Source: an uncultured Bacilli bacterium
GTDB lineage: Bacteria; Bacillota_I; Bacilli_A; RFN20; CAG-826
Assembly (NCBI GenBank): GCA_944327845.1
Contig: CALVHN010000001.1
Coordinates: forward strand, 197,149 to 261,148
Length of the DNA stretch: 64,000 bases
Direction: 5' to 3'
The position numbers and the translations under genes are program-made. This document shows, piece after piece, positions 1-7,807 of the stretch; within the stretch, counting starts at the first letter, position 1, and each line of letters opens with the position of its first letter. The notes below the pieces were generated by a model. It worked only from the letters and a program-made list of their open reading frames with translations. It ran no database searches and was not told the origin of the DNA.

Positions 1-574
1 TTATGATTTCTTCAACTCTAAATTTTAAGTCGGATGTCGTTAAAATTGTTTCATCATAATATTTAGGACCTTCAGGAAGTATTTTTTTAATATTATCGAT
101 TAAATCAGGGATTCCAAATCCTTCAATTGCACTCATTTCAACTATTGGAGCGTCGCTAAATTTGCTTAAATATTTTTCTTTTAATTCATTAATAAGAATA
201 ACATTAGTTAAATCGATTTTATTAAAAACTAATATGACGGGACAGTCAAATTTGATTTTTTCAAAAAGAAAATTATCATTTTCAGAAAATTTTCTTGATG
301 CATCGATAACATATAAAGCTAAATCACAATCTCTTATTGTTTTATAAGAGATTTTATCCATTGCTTCTCCAAGTTTATTAAATGGTTTATGAATCCCTGG
401 AGTATCAATAAAAACTATCTGAGATTCATCATCATTATATATGCCATAAATCGAATTACGTGTAGTTTGAGACTTTTCAGTAACAATAGAAATTTTCTCA
501 CCAATTATTTTATTTAAAATAGTCGATTTACCAACATTTGGTAAGCCGATAATGCTTACAAATCCACTTTTCAT
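1..574 (-). CDS. era: GTPase Era, N-terminal part (cut by window start)
   Basis: Era is a membrane-associated GTPase that binds the 3' end of 16S rRNA and helps assemble the 30S subunit. The first 191 codons are visible. G1 is GLPNVGKST (residues 10-18), the switch region has QTTRN, G3 is DTPG, G4 is NKID and G5 is SAIEG near residue 158. The KH domain lies beyond the window. The ATG (574-572) overlaps the TGA stop of cdd as ATGA, which indicates translational coupling. The order ybeY-cdd-era is the usual one in Bacilli. Partial only because of the window edge; no internal stop was seen. Confidence 0.95.
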   Translation of the reverse strand, partial: MKSGFVSIIGLPNVGKSTILNKIIGEKISIVTEKSQTTRNSIYGIYNDDESQIVFIDTPGIHKPFNKLGEAMDKISYKTIRDCDLALYVIDASRKFSENDNFLFEKIKFDCPVILVFNKIDLTNVILINELKEKYLSKFSDAPIVEMSAIEGFGIPDLIDNIKKILPEGPKYYDETILTTSDLKFRVEEII

Positions 575-975
575 ATATCTAAACACTCATTATTAAATGA
601 ATAAGGTAACAATTCATTAACTGTTGTTTCAATAATGTCATTGTTTAAATTAGCTAAAAAAATCTTAGTATTTTTTGGCAATAATTCATTCATTACTTGT
701 CTACATGCACCACATGGTGAGACAGGGCTTTCTCCTTGCGCAACAATAGCAAGAGCAACAATTTCATCAAAATTAACTCCATTACAATATGCATTATAAA
801 TTGCATTTCTTTCTGCACACATTGTTAAGCCATAAGAAGCATTTTCAATATTTGCACCTAAATAAACTTTCCCACTTTTAGCTAAAAGTGCGGCTCCTAC
901 CTTAAATTTAGAGTAAGGCGAATAAGATAATTTTTGAGCATTAATTGCTTCTAAAACAAGTTCTTCTTTTGTCAT
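571..975 (-). CDS. cdd: Cytidine deaminase
   Basis: Deaminates cytidine and deoxycytidine to uridine and deoxyuridine in pyrimidine salvage; cytosolic, usually a homotetramer. The 134-residue length is normal for the family. The zinc site is complete: the CAERNAI segment (about residues 53-59) supplies the first Cys and the catalytic Glu, and PCGACRQ (about 87-93) supplies the other two Cys. An AAGGAG ribosome site lies 8 bases before the ATG, inside the end of ybeY. The stop overlaps the era start. It belongs functionally with deoC and pdp elsewhere in the window. Confidence 0.96.
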   Translation of the reverse strand: MTKEELVLEAINAQKLSYSPYSKFKVGAALLAKSGKVYLGANIENASYGLTMCAERNAIYNAYCNGVNFDEIVALAIVAQGESPVSPCGACRQVMNELLPKNTKIFLANLNNDIIETTVNELLPYSFNNECLDI

Positions 976-978
976 AAT

Positions 979-1434
979 TTAAATCTCCTTTGGTGGCAAA
1001 ATTTTATCTTGTAAAGAAAACATTATTTCTTCTTGTTCCTTTGTTTGATGATCATAGCCTAAAAGATGTAAAAGGCCATGTACAAAAAGAAAACAAAGTT
1101 CCCTATCTAAAGTATTACCATATTTTTTTGCATTTGATGATGCTACATCATAACAAATATAAATTTCTCCTAAATCCAACGGAAATCCATTCAAATTAAT
1201 ATTTTTTTCTTTAATATCGTCTAAATAGGCAAAAGATATGACATCTGTTTTACGATCGATATTTCTATATTTTTTATTGATTTCATGAATTTTTTTAACT
1301 GAAACAAAAGTAACTGACATTGTGACATTTTCATTTAAATTAAGCAATTTTAAAGTCTTTTTAAATAATTCGTTATATATAGTTTCAAATTTACTAACGT
1401 TTTTGCGTGTCTTGTTACTAATTAATAAAAGCAT
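979..1434 (-). CDS. ybeY: Endoribonuclease YbeY (rRNA maturation)
   Basis: Single-strand endoribonuclease involved in 16S rRNA 3'-end processing and ribosome quality control. The zinc-binding signature HGLLHLLGYDH is present near residues 119-129 with all three His, and the 151-residue length is typical. Followed by cdd and era in the conserved order. A TATACT -10 box (1446-1441) ends only six bases before the ATG and no Shine-Dalgarno sequence is visible, so the message is probably leaderless and starts a new transcript behind the C39-peptidase gene. Confidence 0.95.
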   Translation of the reverse strand: MLLLISNKTRKNVSKFETIYNELFKKTLKLLNLNENVTMSVTFVSVKKIHEINKKYRNIDRKTDVISFAYLDDIKEKNINLNGFPLDLGEIYICYDVASSNAKKYGNTLDRELCFLFVHGLLHLLGYDHQTKEQEEIMFSLQDKILPPKEI

Positions 1435-1469
1435 GCAATAAGTATACCAAAATTATGTTAAAAAATTAA

Positions 1470-2657
1470 TTAAATACCAAAATAATTACGATAAATACAT
1501 TTATAAAATAGTGATTTTTTATTTTTATTAATTTGATCTAACAAATTAGAAAAAATATCACTTAGAAGATAATAAGAGAAAACATGGAATAATAAGAAAT
1601 TTAAACTAATATTATTGCTAAACCCTGAATAAAATAAAGATATAACAATTATTAAAGCTAACATTATGTACTTTTTTAAATTAAGTAAATTAATTAGCTG
1701 ATATGTTCTTTCATTAATTGAAAGGTATAAACTCTTTTTATTATTTACTTTGCTTTCTTCATTTATCAATGATTCATTCTTTAAAATTTCAAACTCTTTA
1801 TTTTTTGTAAGATGATTAAAAATGAAATAAAAGATAAGATTAGCAGTAATTATAATTAAAATATTTAAAATATTTAGATAAGAATTAATTGCAAGAGCAA
1901 CAAAAATTAATAATAAAGTTAAAACTGAAGAAATAATTTGGATTGGTATTAGAAAAAATGAAGATTTATATTTTGAAATATTTTGATAAAAGGTTTTTTC
2001 TTGAAAACAGTTAATTGGTAACGAATTATTGATTTCTTGATCAAATTTTTTCATTCCATAAATTGTTATTTGCTTATGCGCAAATTCTAATAAAATATAG
2101 ATAAAAAATAATAATAAAGGAACAAAGAATGGCACCTCATCATTTATGAAAAATATAGCAATTGATAGGGCTAAATAACTAAAAATTTGAAATATTGCAG
2201 AAATAACAACAATTGGTTTATCAAAAGATTTTATTTTTAAAGGTTTATAGTTAGTCTTTTTTATATCGTTAATTAATAATAATTCATTATTCCAAATTTT
2301 AAAAAAATCTTCTTCGTTAAGTTTAACTTTTCCTTTTTTTGGATCGCCAATATAGAATTTTTTACCCCTAATTTTATAAATGACATTCATATGAAGCAAA
2401 TTGTTATCTTTTACTAATGCTAAAATTGGGAATTTCTTTTCTTTATAGATATCTTCCTTATTTAAAAGACGAAATGCATTTAAAATAACACCTTCTTTTT
2501 CTGCTAAAGTTATAATATCTTTTAAAGAATAAGGATGATCTTCTTGATCTTGAGGATATAAAAGGTAGTTTTTGTTTTTGTGAACTGTGGCTAATAAAAT
2601 TTTTAAGCATGAAAACGCACAATCTTTTTCTTTAATTTGCTCAACGAAATAACTCAT
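1470..2657 (-). CDS. C39-type peptidase fused to membrane domain, no ATPase domain
   Basis: About 395 residues. Residues 1-125 look like a C39 (double-glycine leader) peptidase: Gln7, Cys13 in KDCAFSCL, His89 in LLHMN and Asp105 in GDPKKG match the Cys-His-Asp site of peptidase-containing ABC exporters such as ComA/LcnC. The rest has about five or six hydrophobic segments resembling an exporter transmembrane domain, and the protein ends with no Walker motifs. The start at 2657 is set by GGGAGGA six bases upstream; the longer reading frame to 2735 would translate the promoter. It carries the same upstream box as comEA and the Tad-like operon (see 2702-2733), so a role in competence or pilus biogenesis is inferred. 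The substrate is unknown. Confidence 0.72.
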   Translation of the reverse strand: MSYFVEQIKEKDCAFSCLKILLATVHKNKNYLLYPQDQEDHPYSLKDIITLAEKEGVILNAFRLLNKEDIYKEKKFPILALVKDNNLLHMNVIYKIRGKKFYIGDPKKGKVKLNEEDFFKIWNNELLLINDIKKTNYKPLKIKSFDKPIVVISAIFQIFSYLALSIAIFFINDEVPFFVPLLLFFIYILLEFAHKQITIYGMKKFDQEINNSLPINCFQEKTFYQNISKYKSSFFLIPIQIISSVLTLLLIFVALAINSYLNILNILIIITANLIFYFIFNHLTKNKEFEILKNESLINEESKVNNKKSLYLSINERTYQLINLLNLKKYIMLALIIVISLFYSGFSNNISLNFLLFHVFSYYLLSDIFSNLLDQINKNKKSLFYKCIYRNYFGI

Positions 2658-2701
2658 TAGAGTCCTCCCACTTAAGACAAATGCATGCAGTATGTCTATA
2701 T

Positions 2702-2733
2702 TAACAAGATGCAACAAATAACAAAAATTTCCC
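2702..2733 (-). promoter_or_regulatory. Shared competence-type promoter box, copy A
   Basis: On the minus strand the site reads GGGAAATTTT, nine bases, TTGCATCTTGTTA. The 13-mer (2714-2702) is identical to copies at 23426-23414 and 63897-63885, and the 10-base upstream block is at the same spacing in all three, with two differences in this copy. It lies directly behind the rpsU terminator and 44 bases before the ATG of the C39-peptidase membrane gene. It could be a promoter for an alternative sigma factor (GGTAAT as -35, GCATCT or TTGTTA as -10) or an activator site; the sequence does not decide which. Confidence 0.7.
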
Positions 2734-2760
2734 AAAAAAAATAGGATATTTCTATCCTAT
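2734..2760 (-). terminator. Intrinsic terminator of rpsU
   Basis: On the minus strand ATAGGATA and TATCCTAT form a perfect 8-bp stem around a GAAA tetraloop, followed by a run of seven T. The rpsU stop codon lies inside the left arm of the stem, so the coding region ends within its own terminator. Confidence 0.88.
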
Positions 2761-2930
2761 CTATATTTTTTTCTAGCGTTTTCAGATTTGAGTTTTCTTT
2801 TTAAATTCTTTTTTAAATAGAATTCTCTTTTACGACATTCTTGGATGGTTCCTGCTTTATTTACTTGTCTTTTAAATCTTCTTAAAGCTTCATCAAGACT
2901 TTCGTTTTCTCTAAGTAATACTTTGCTCAT
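2757..2930 (-). CDS. rpsU: 30S ribosomal protein S21 (bS21)
   Basis: Small basic protein of the 30S subunit that contacts the 16S 3' domain and aids initiation. The 57-residue reading frame begins [19 protein letters not shown] and continues with the Arg/Lys-rich helical tail typical of bS21. The ribosome site AAAGGTGGTG lies eight bases before the ATG. A plausible promoter, TTGAAT then 17 bases then TATTTT, lies in the gap behind deoC. The stop codon is embedded in the terminator stem (2741-2760), so the gene is apparently monocistronic. Confidence 0.95.
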   Translation of the reverse strand: MSKVLLRENESLDEALRRFKRQVNKAGTIQECRKREFYLKKNLKRKLKSENARKKYR

Positions 2931-2993
2931 ACATTCACCACCTTTCAGACCTCAAATAAAATACCAAAAAAATAATCAAAATTCAAGACAAAA

Positions 2994-3629
2994 TTAAATT
3001 ATTTTTGTTCCATTACTTGTTCCAATTCTTGTAGCACCAGCACTTATCATATCAAGCATTTGTTCGTGAGTTTTTATGCCACCTGAAGCTTTTACTTGAA
3101 CTTTTTCTGAAACTGAATTACGCATTAAGCTTACATCATGTACTGTTGCACCATGAAGAGAAAATCCTGTTGATGTTTTTACAAAATCAGCTCCTGCTTG
3201 CTCAGAAATTTGGCAAATCTTCACTTTTTCTTCATCAGTTAATAAGCAAGCTTCAATAATTACTTTCAATATTTTATCTTTACAGACAGATTTAATTGAT
3301 TTAATTTCATTTAATAGATTGTCATATTGTTTATCTTTTAACCATCCAATATTAATCACCATATCAATTTCATCTGCACCATTTTTAATAGCATTTTCAG
3401 TTTCAAAAACTTTTGTTTGAGTTGTATTTGCTCCTAATGGAAAACCAATTACAGTACAAACTAAAACCTCACTATCTTTTAATAACTCATGTGCTAAAGA
3501 AACAAAAGATGGGTTAATGCAGACACTTTTAAAATTAAATTTTATACTTTCATTACAAAGTTTAATGATATCTTCTTTTGTTGCATCAGCTTTTAATAAT
3601 GTATTGTCGATATATTTTTCATATTTCAT
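2994..3629 (-). CDS. deoC: Deoxyribose-phosphate aldolase
   Basis: Cleaves 2-deoxyribose-5-phosphate to glyceraldehyde-3-phosphate and acetaldehyde, the last step of deoxynucleoside breakdown. The 211-residue TIM barrel starts MKYEKYIDNTLLKADATK. The Schiff-base lysine is in FVKTSTGFS (about residue 155) and the second active lysine in VKASGG (about 184). The ATG at 3629 is preferred over an upstream frame extension (to 3662) because GAGGT lies just before it. With pdp and cdd in this window the cell can take deoxynucleosides to central metabolism. It sits between ribosomal protein genes rpmF and rpsU. Confidence 0.95.
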   Translation of the reverse strand: MKYEKYIDNTLLKADATKEDIIKLCNESIKFNFKSVCINPSFVSLAHELLKDSEVLVCTVIGFPLGANTTQTKVFETENAIKNGADEIDMVINIGWLKDKQYDNLLNEIKSIKSVCKDKILKVIIEACLLTDEEKVKICQISEQAGADFVKTSTGFSLHGATVHDVSLMRNSVSEKVQVKASGGIKTHEQMLDMISAGATRIGTSNGTKII

Positions 3630-3683
3630 ATTATTATTTACCTCATTTAAATAAAAAGGCACATTTTAAAGTGCCAATATTAT

Positions 3684-3875
3684 TTATTCTTCTACTTTTT
3701 GTTTTGTTTTAACAACTTGTTTACCTTTGTAATAACCACAATGAGGGCAAACAACGTGAGCATGAATCATTTCACCACAGTTTTCACAAACAGATAATCC
3801 ATTAACATGTAATTTATAATGAGTTCTTCTCATTCTTTTACTTGTTTTACTAGTTCTTCTAAATGGGACAGCCAT
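3684..3875 (-). CDS. rpmF: 50S ribosomal protein L32 (bL32)
   Basis: Small protein of the 50S subunit. It has 63 residues, an [19 protein letters not shown] start typical of bL32, and a zinc ribbon made of CENCG and CPHCG. An AGGAGG ribosome site precedes the ATG. It is the zinc-binding (four-Cys) form; whether a Cys-free paralogue exists outside the window is not known. About 125 bases separate it from mtaB upstream; this gap is very AT-rich and probably holds its promoter, which I could not fix to a single site. Confidence 0.97.
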   Translation of the reverse strand: MAVPFRRTSKTSKRMRRTHYKLHVNGLSVCENCGEMIHAHVVCPHCGYYKGKQVVKTKQKVEE

Positions 3876-4002
3876 AAAATACCTCCTAATTACTCTAAAT
3901 ATTATAAAGATTTATTAACTAAATTCAATTTTATTTAAAATAATTTTTACATTTTATAATAAAAAACAAAAAATGTACGATATAATCGAATAAAATATTT
4001 TT

Positions 4003-5274
4003 TTACATTGTCAAATTTATTGGTAAAACTTTACCAATAAGATCGATATTTGATGTAATAGAAACTTCTAAATAGTTTGAAGTATGACCTTTATAAATGT
4101 TATTTTCTTTATCATATTGTTCAAATAAAACTTCCATCTGTTTTCCAATAAATTTTTTATAATAGTCATTCTCCATATTTTTAGATAATTCCAGTATTTT
4201 TTTAACTCTTTCTTTTTTAATCTCTAAAGGAATTTGTTCCATTTTTGCTGCTAAAGTTCCAGGCCTTTTAGAATATGGAAAACAATGAATCTTACTAAAA
4301 TTCATTTCTTTACAAAAATTATAAGTTTCTAAAAATAATTCCTGAGTTTCACCAGGAAAACCAACTATTAAGTCTGTTGTTATTGAGATATCTTTTCGAA
4401 TTTCTCTAATTTTTTTAAGAATATTTCGATAATTTTCTAATGAATATTTACGATTCATTTTTTCAAGAATAGTTTGTGATCCACTTTGTAAAGGAATATG
4501 AAGGTGAGAAGCTAAATTATCATATTTTTTATATAATTCTAAAAATAAATCATCAATTTGGCTTTCTTCAATGCTAGATATTCTTAATCTAAATAAATCT
4601 TTGTTATTTTTTAAAATATCTTCTAATAAATTAGAGAATTTATAGTCTTTATATAAATCTAATCCATAAGAGCCCAAATCAATACCAGTAAGAATAATTT
4701 CCTTATGTCCTGAAAGTCGTAAATCTTCAATTTCTTTTAAGATACTTTCCTTTTTTCTACTTCTAGATTGTCCTCTAACAAAAGGAATTAAACAATAAGA
4801 ACAAAAATTATTGCAGCCATCCTGTATTTTTACATAAGCTCTTGTATGAAAGTAATCTTTTTTTATGGGATTATCTTCAAATTTTTTTACATTAAAAATA
4901 TTTTCATTAAAAATGATTTTCTTTTTATTATTGTTAAATTCTTCTAATAATTTAACAATATCAAATCTTTTTGATGTTCCTAAAACAATATCAACTTCTA
5001 AATTTTCACTAATAAATTTGCTTTGATATTGACTATAACACCCCATTACAACAATAATTGCTTTAGGAAAATCTTTTTTATATCTTCTAATTAATTTTCT
5101 ATCTTTTGAAAGACTAGTTTCAGTTACAGCACAAGTATTAATTAAAATAACATTTGGATAACTATCTTTTGTTTTATCAAAAAAAGTGTATCCAGCTTCT
5201 AATAGCTGTTTAATTGAACCATTAATTTCATATGAGTTAACTTTACATCCTAAATAATCAACCAAAAATGTCAT
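4003..5274 (-). CDS. mtaB: tRNA t6A37 methylthiotransferase MtaB
   Basis: Radical-SAM enzyme that converts t6A37 to ms2t6A37 in tRNAs reading ANN codons. The N-terminal UPF0004 domain starts MTFLVDYLGCKVNSYE, with cluster cysteines at Cys10, in NTCAV and in MGCYSQ. The radical-SAM motif CNNFCSYCLIP lies near residue 155. A C-terminal TRAM-like region follows from about 365. The Y-LGCKVN start and the FVRGQSRSR segment separate MtaB from MiaB and RimO. Its 423 residues are normal for the family. It lies directly downstream of rsmE, the same order as in many Bacilli near dnaJ. Confidence 0.92.
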   Translation of the reverse strand: MTFLVDYLGCKVNSYEINGSIKQLLEAGYTFFDKTKDSYPNVILINTCAVTETSLSKDRKLIRRYKKDFPKAIIVVMGCYSQYQSKFISENLEVDIVLGTSKRFDIVKLLEEFNNNKKKIIFNENIFNVKKFEDNPIKKDYFHTRAYVKIQDGCNNFCSYCLIPFVRGQSRSRKKESILKEIEDLRLSGHKEIILTGIDLGSYGLDLYKDYKFSNLLEDILKNNKDLFRLRISSIEESQIDDLFLELYKKYDNLASHLHIPLQSGSQTILEKMNRKYSLENYRNILKKIREIRKDISITTDLIVGFPGETQELFLETYNFCKEMNFSKIHCFPYSKRPGTLAAKMEQIPLEIKKERVKKILELSKNMENDYYKKFIGKQMEVLFEQYDKENNIYKGHTSNYLEVSITSNIDLIGKVLPINLTM

Positions 5275-5338
5275 AATAAAAACCTTTTAAGTAGATAAAA
5301 TATAATCAAATAAAAAAATTAATGCAATAAATAAAAAC

Positions 5339-6043
5339 TTAATTCATATAAAAAGAAATTAAAGACAAAATATATAAACAAGCTGTTTCACTTCTTAAAA
5401 TTCTATTGCCAAGTGAAATTGCTTGGAAATTATTTTGTGTCGCTATTTTTAATTCACTTTCATCAATTCCACCTTCTGCACCAACAATTACATTTACTGT
5501 TTTATTTTTTAAAGAAGAAAAAATTTCAACTAAATCTGAAAAAGAAAATTTACTATTTTCATAACAAATTAGATTAAAATCCCCGCTAAACCTTGATAAT
5601 TCTTTAAAAGTTATAATTTTATCAAGTTTAGTTAGGTTCGTCCTTTTAGATTGTTCAGAAGCTTCTTTAATTATTTTGTTAAATCTTTCTAATTTGGTTT
5701 TCTTATTTGATTCATTAATTTTAGCAATTGATCTCATCGAATTTATTAATACAATTTCATTAACGCCAAGTTCAACTGCTTTTTGAATAACTAAATTTAT
5801 TTTTTCGCCTTTTGGTATGCAGTAAAAAAGACGAAGGTATCCATTAAGCTCATGATTCTCATTTACTTCTTGTAAGATATTATATTTAAAAGGATTTAAT
5901 GAAATAATTTTAGCAATATAAACTTTAGAATTTTTAACAAGTTCAAATTTATCTTCAACCTTCAATCTCATTACCTTTGTAATATGAAAAATATCATCTT
6001 GATATAAATCAGAGGTTAAAGGATCGACAAAATATCTTTGCAT
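5339..6043 (-). CDS. rsmE: 16S rRNA (uracil1498-N3)-methyltransferase RsmE
   Basis: SPOUT methyltransferase that makes m3U1498 in 16S rRNA. It has 234 residues: an N-terminal PUA-like part (MQRYFVDP..., about 1-70) and a C-terminal knotted SAM domain with VIVGAEGGIDESEL (about 186-200) and LGNRILRSETA (about 211-221), the family signatures. In Bacilli rsmE is usually in the dnaK-dnaJ neighbourhood, as here. It starts almost at the stop codon of the TM2-protein gene, so the two are probably co-transcribed. Confidence 0.94.
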   Translation of the reverse strand: MQRYFVDPLTSDLYQDDIFHITKVMRLKVEDKFELVKNSKVYIAKIISLNPFKYNILQEVNENHELNGYLRLFYCIPKGEKINLVIQKAVELGVNEIVLINSMRSIAKINESNKKTKLERFNKIIKEASEQSKRTNLTKLDKIITFKELSRFSGDFNLICYENSKFSFSDLVEIFSSLKNKTVNVIVGAEGGIDESELKIATQNNFQAISLGNRILRSETACLYILSLISFYMN

Positions 6044-6044
6044 T

Positions 6045-6488
6045 TTATTTTAAAAATACTCCATTTTTATCTTTTATATTTGAATTAAAAAGTAAATAAA
6101 AACTATATGCAAAATAAATAATAAAGATTAATGAAAATCCAATTAAGAAAGAAAAATATGATAATTTAGTAAGAAAAAAAAGAGGAATTGAGACTAATAA
6201 AAATATTAATATATTAATAATTATTCTAAATATCCCTCTTTTTTTAAATCCAAGATAAAAATCATCTAATCCAAAAATACCAAAAATTATGCAAAGAATA
6301 AAAGCTATATTTCTTTTATGAAAAACTTTAGTTTCATTTGTTTTATTATCTTCTACAACATCAAAAATTTGAGTGATATCTTGTGTCTCATAACTAGCAA
6401 AATCAAAAGGTTCTTTTGTTCCACAATATGGACAAATATCTTTATCAAATTTTGTTATTTCTTCTCCACAATTTTTACATTTTGGCAT
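6045..6488 (-). CDS. Zinc-ribbon and TM2-domain membrane protein
   Basis: A 147-residue membrane protein of unknown function. An N-terminal zinc ribbon (CKNCG at 4-8 and CPYCG at about 19-23) is followed by a short acidic linker. A TM2-type domain then has two or three hydrophobic helices with the conserved GIFGLDDFYLG turn (about residues 71-81). TM2 proteins have no agreed bacterial role. It sits between dnaJ and rsmE and abuts rsmE, probably in one transcript. A TATAAAAT sequence about 20 bases upstream is a possible -10 element. Confidence 0.8.
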   Translation of the reverse strand: MPKCKNCGEEITKFDKDICPYCGTKEPFDFASYETQDITQIFDVVEDNKTNETKVFHKRNIAFILCIIFGIFGLDDFYLGFKKRGIFRIIINILIFLLVSIPLFFLTKLSYFSFLIGFSLIFIIYFAYSFYLLFNSNIKDKNGVFLK

Positions 6489-6590
6489 AATTAACTCTTA
6501 CTTTAATATTTTATATAATTTTATTCGAATATAAAATAATAAATTTTATCTTTTATTATTTTTAAAAAACTTGCTAATCCAAATGATTTT

Positions 6591-7730
6591 TTATTTTTTG
6601 AAATTCTTTTTAAATTTATCAATCCAGCTTTCTTTGCTTGATGCCTTAAATTGTTCAAGTAATTCTTTTTGCTTTGATGTTAAATTGGTTGGTGTTTTAA
6701 CATTTAATTTTAAATATTGTTCACCATAACCATTTCCACGTAAATCTTTAACACCTTTATCTTTTAAACGAATAACTTGATTTGGTTGACATCCAGCAGG
6801 AATTTTAACCTCTGTATCACCATAAACTGTTGGAACAACTATTGTTGTACCTAAACATACATCTACAAAGTCAATTGGAATTGTTAAATATATATCATTT
6901 CCTTTTCTTTCAAAGGATTGATGTGGAGCAACATTGACTTCAATATATAAATCACCATTTTGTCCACCATTAATTCCTCTATCACCTTTTCCAGCAACTC
7001 TAATATTTTGGCCAGAATTTATACCAGCAGGAATTTTAACATCAATGCTTTCTTTTGTTCTAATATAACCCTTTCCATTACACTTAGAGCAAGTTTCTTT
7101 AATTATTCTTCCACTACCTTTACATGTTGGACAAGTAGTTTCTTGTTGAATTATTCCAAAAATTGTTCTTTGTTGTTGCAAAATTCGACCTTGACCATGA
7201 CATGTATGACAAGTTTCATAAGAATTTCCGTTTTTTGCACCTGTACCATTACAGGAGTCACATTGTTTATCATAGGTTAAAGGAATATTAACAGTAGTAC
7301 CATTTATTGCATCCATAAAAGATATTTTAATCGAAATAAATGTGTCATCTCCTTTAATAGGCCCATTATTTCTTCTTGAACCTCTACTTCCAGAGAAACC
7401 ACCACCAAACATATTCCTTAAAATATCATTAAGATCGCCAAAATCACCACCAAAATTAAACCCATCGAAACCTGTGCCAGAAAATGGATTTGCTCCTCCA
7501 CTAGTTTGATCGAAAGCAGCTTGTCCAAATTGATCATAAGTTTTTCTTTTTTGTTCATCATTTAAAACAGAAAAAGCTTCAGTAGCTTCTTTAAATTTTT
7601 CAGCATCGCCAGTTTCTTTATTATCTGGGTGGTATTTTTTAGCTAAAGTTCGATATGCTTTTTTAATTTCTTCTTGTGTCGCACTTTTACTTACTCCTAA
7701 AACTTCATAGTAATCTCTTTTTGCCGCCAT
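6591..7730 (-). CDS. dnaJ: Chaperone protein DnaJ
   Basis: Hsp40 co-chaperone that delivers substrates to DnaK and stimulates its ATPase. The J domain (1-70) has the HPD motif in KYHPDNKE. A Gly/Phe-rich linker (about 75-125) follows, with four CxxCxGxG zinc repeats: [24 protein letters not shown] and CSKCNGKG. Two C-terminal beta domains and a short tail complete the protein. The 379 residues are full length (type I). It is the last gene of hrcA-grpE-dnaK-dnaJ and is separated from dnaK by a long perfect hairpin (7757-7784) that may lower its expression. Confidence 0.98.
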   Translation of the reverse strand: MAAKRDYYEVLGVSKSATQEEIKKAYRTLAKKYHPDNKETGDAEKFKEATEAFSVLNDEQKRKTYDQFGQAAFDQTSGGANPFSGTGFDGFNFGGDFGDLNDILRNMFGGGFSGSRGSRRNNGPIKGDDTFISIKISFMDAINGTTVNIPLTYDKQCDSCNGTGAKNGNSYETCHTCHGQGRILQQQRTIFGIIQQETTCPTCKGSGRIIKETCSKCNGKGYIRTKESIDVKIPAGINSGQNIRVAGKGDRGINGGQNGDLYIEVNVAPHQSFERKGNDIYLTIPIDFVDVCLGTTIVVPTVYGDTEVKIPAGCQPNQVIRLKDKGVKDLRGNGYGEQYLKLNVKTPTNLTSKQKELLEQFKASSKESWIDKFKKNFKK

Positions 7731-7756
7731 AAATCAAACTCCTTTCGCTATAAATT

Positions 7757-7784
7757 GTTAAAGAGAGCAATTGCTCTCTTTAAC
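7757..7784 (-). promoter_or_regulatory. Perfect 28-base palindrome between dnaK and dnaJ
   Basis: GTTAAAGAGAGCAA followed by its exact reverse complement. In RNA it gives a long hairpin in the dnaK-dnaJ gap, 26 bases before the dnaJ start. No T-run follows on the minus strand, so it is not a classical terminator. It could stabilise or be a processing point for the dnaK message, giving more DnaK than DnaJ. Confidence 0.6.
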
Positions 7785-7807
7785 ATATAAATTATTTTTA
7801 AATATTA

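Noticed and set aside
2658-2735. N-terminal extension of the C39-peptidase reading frame
   Set aside because: It would translate the promoter box and lies upstream of a clear GGGAGGA ribosome site; the extra residues have no counterpart in the C39 family.
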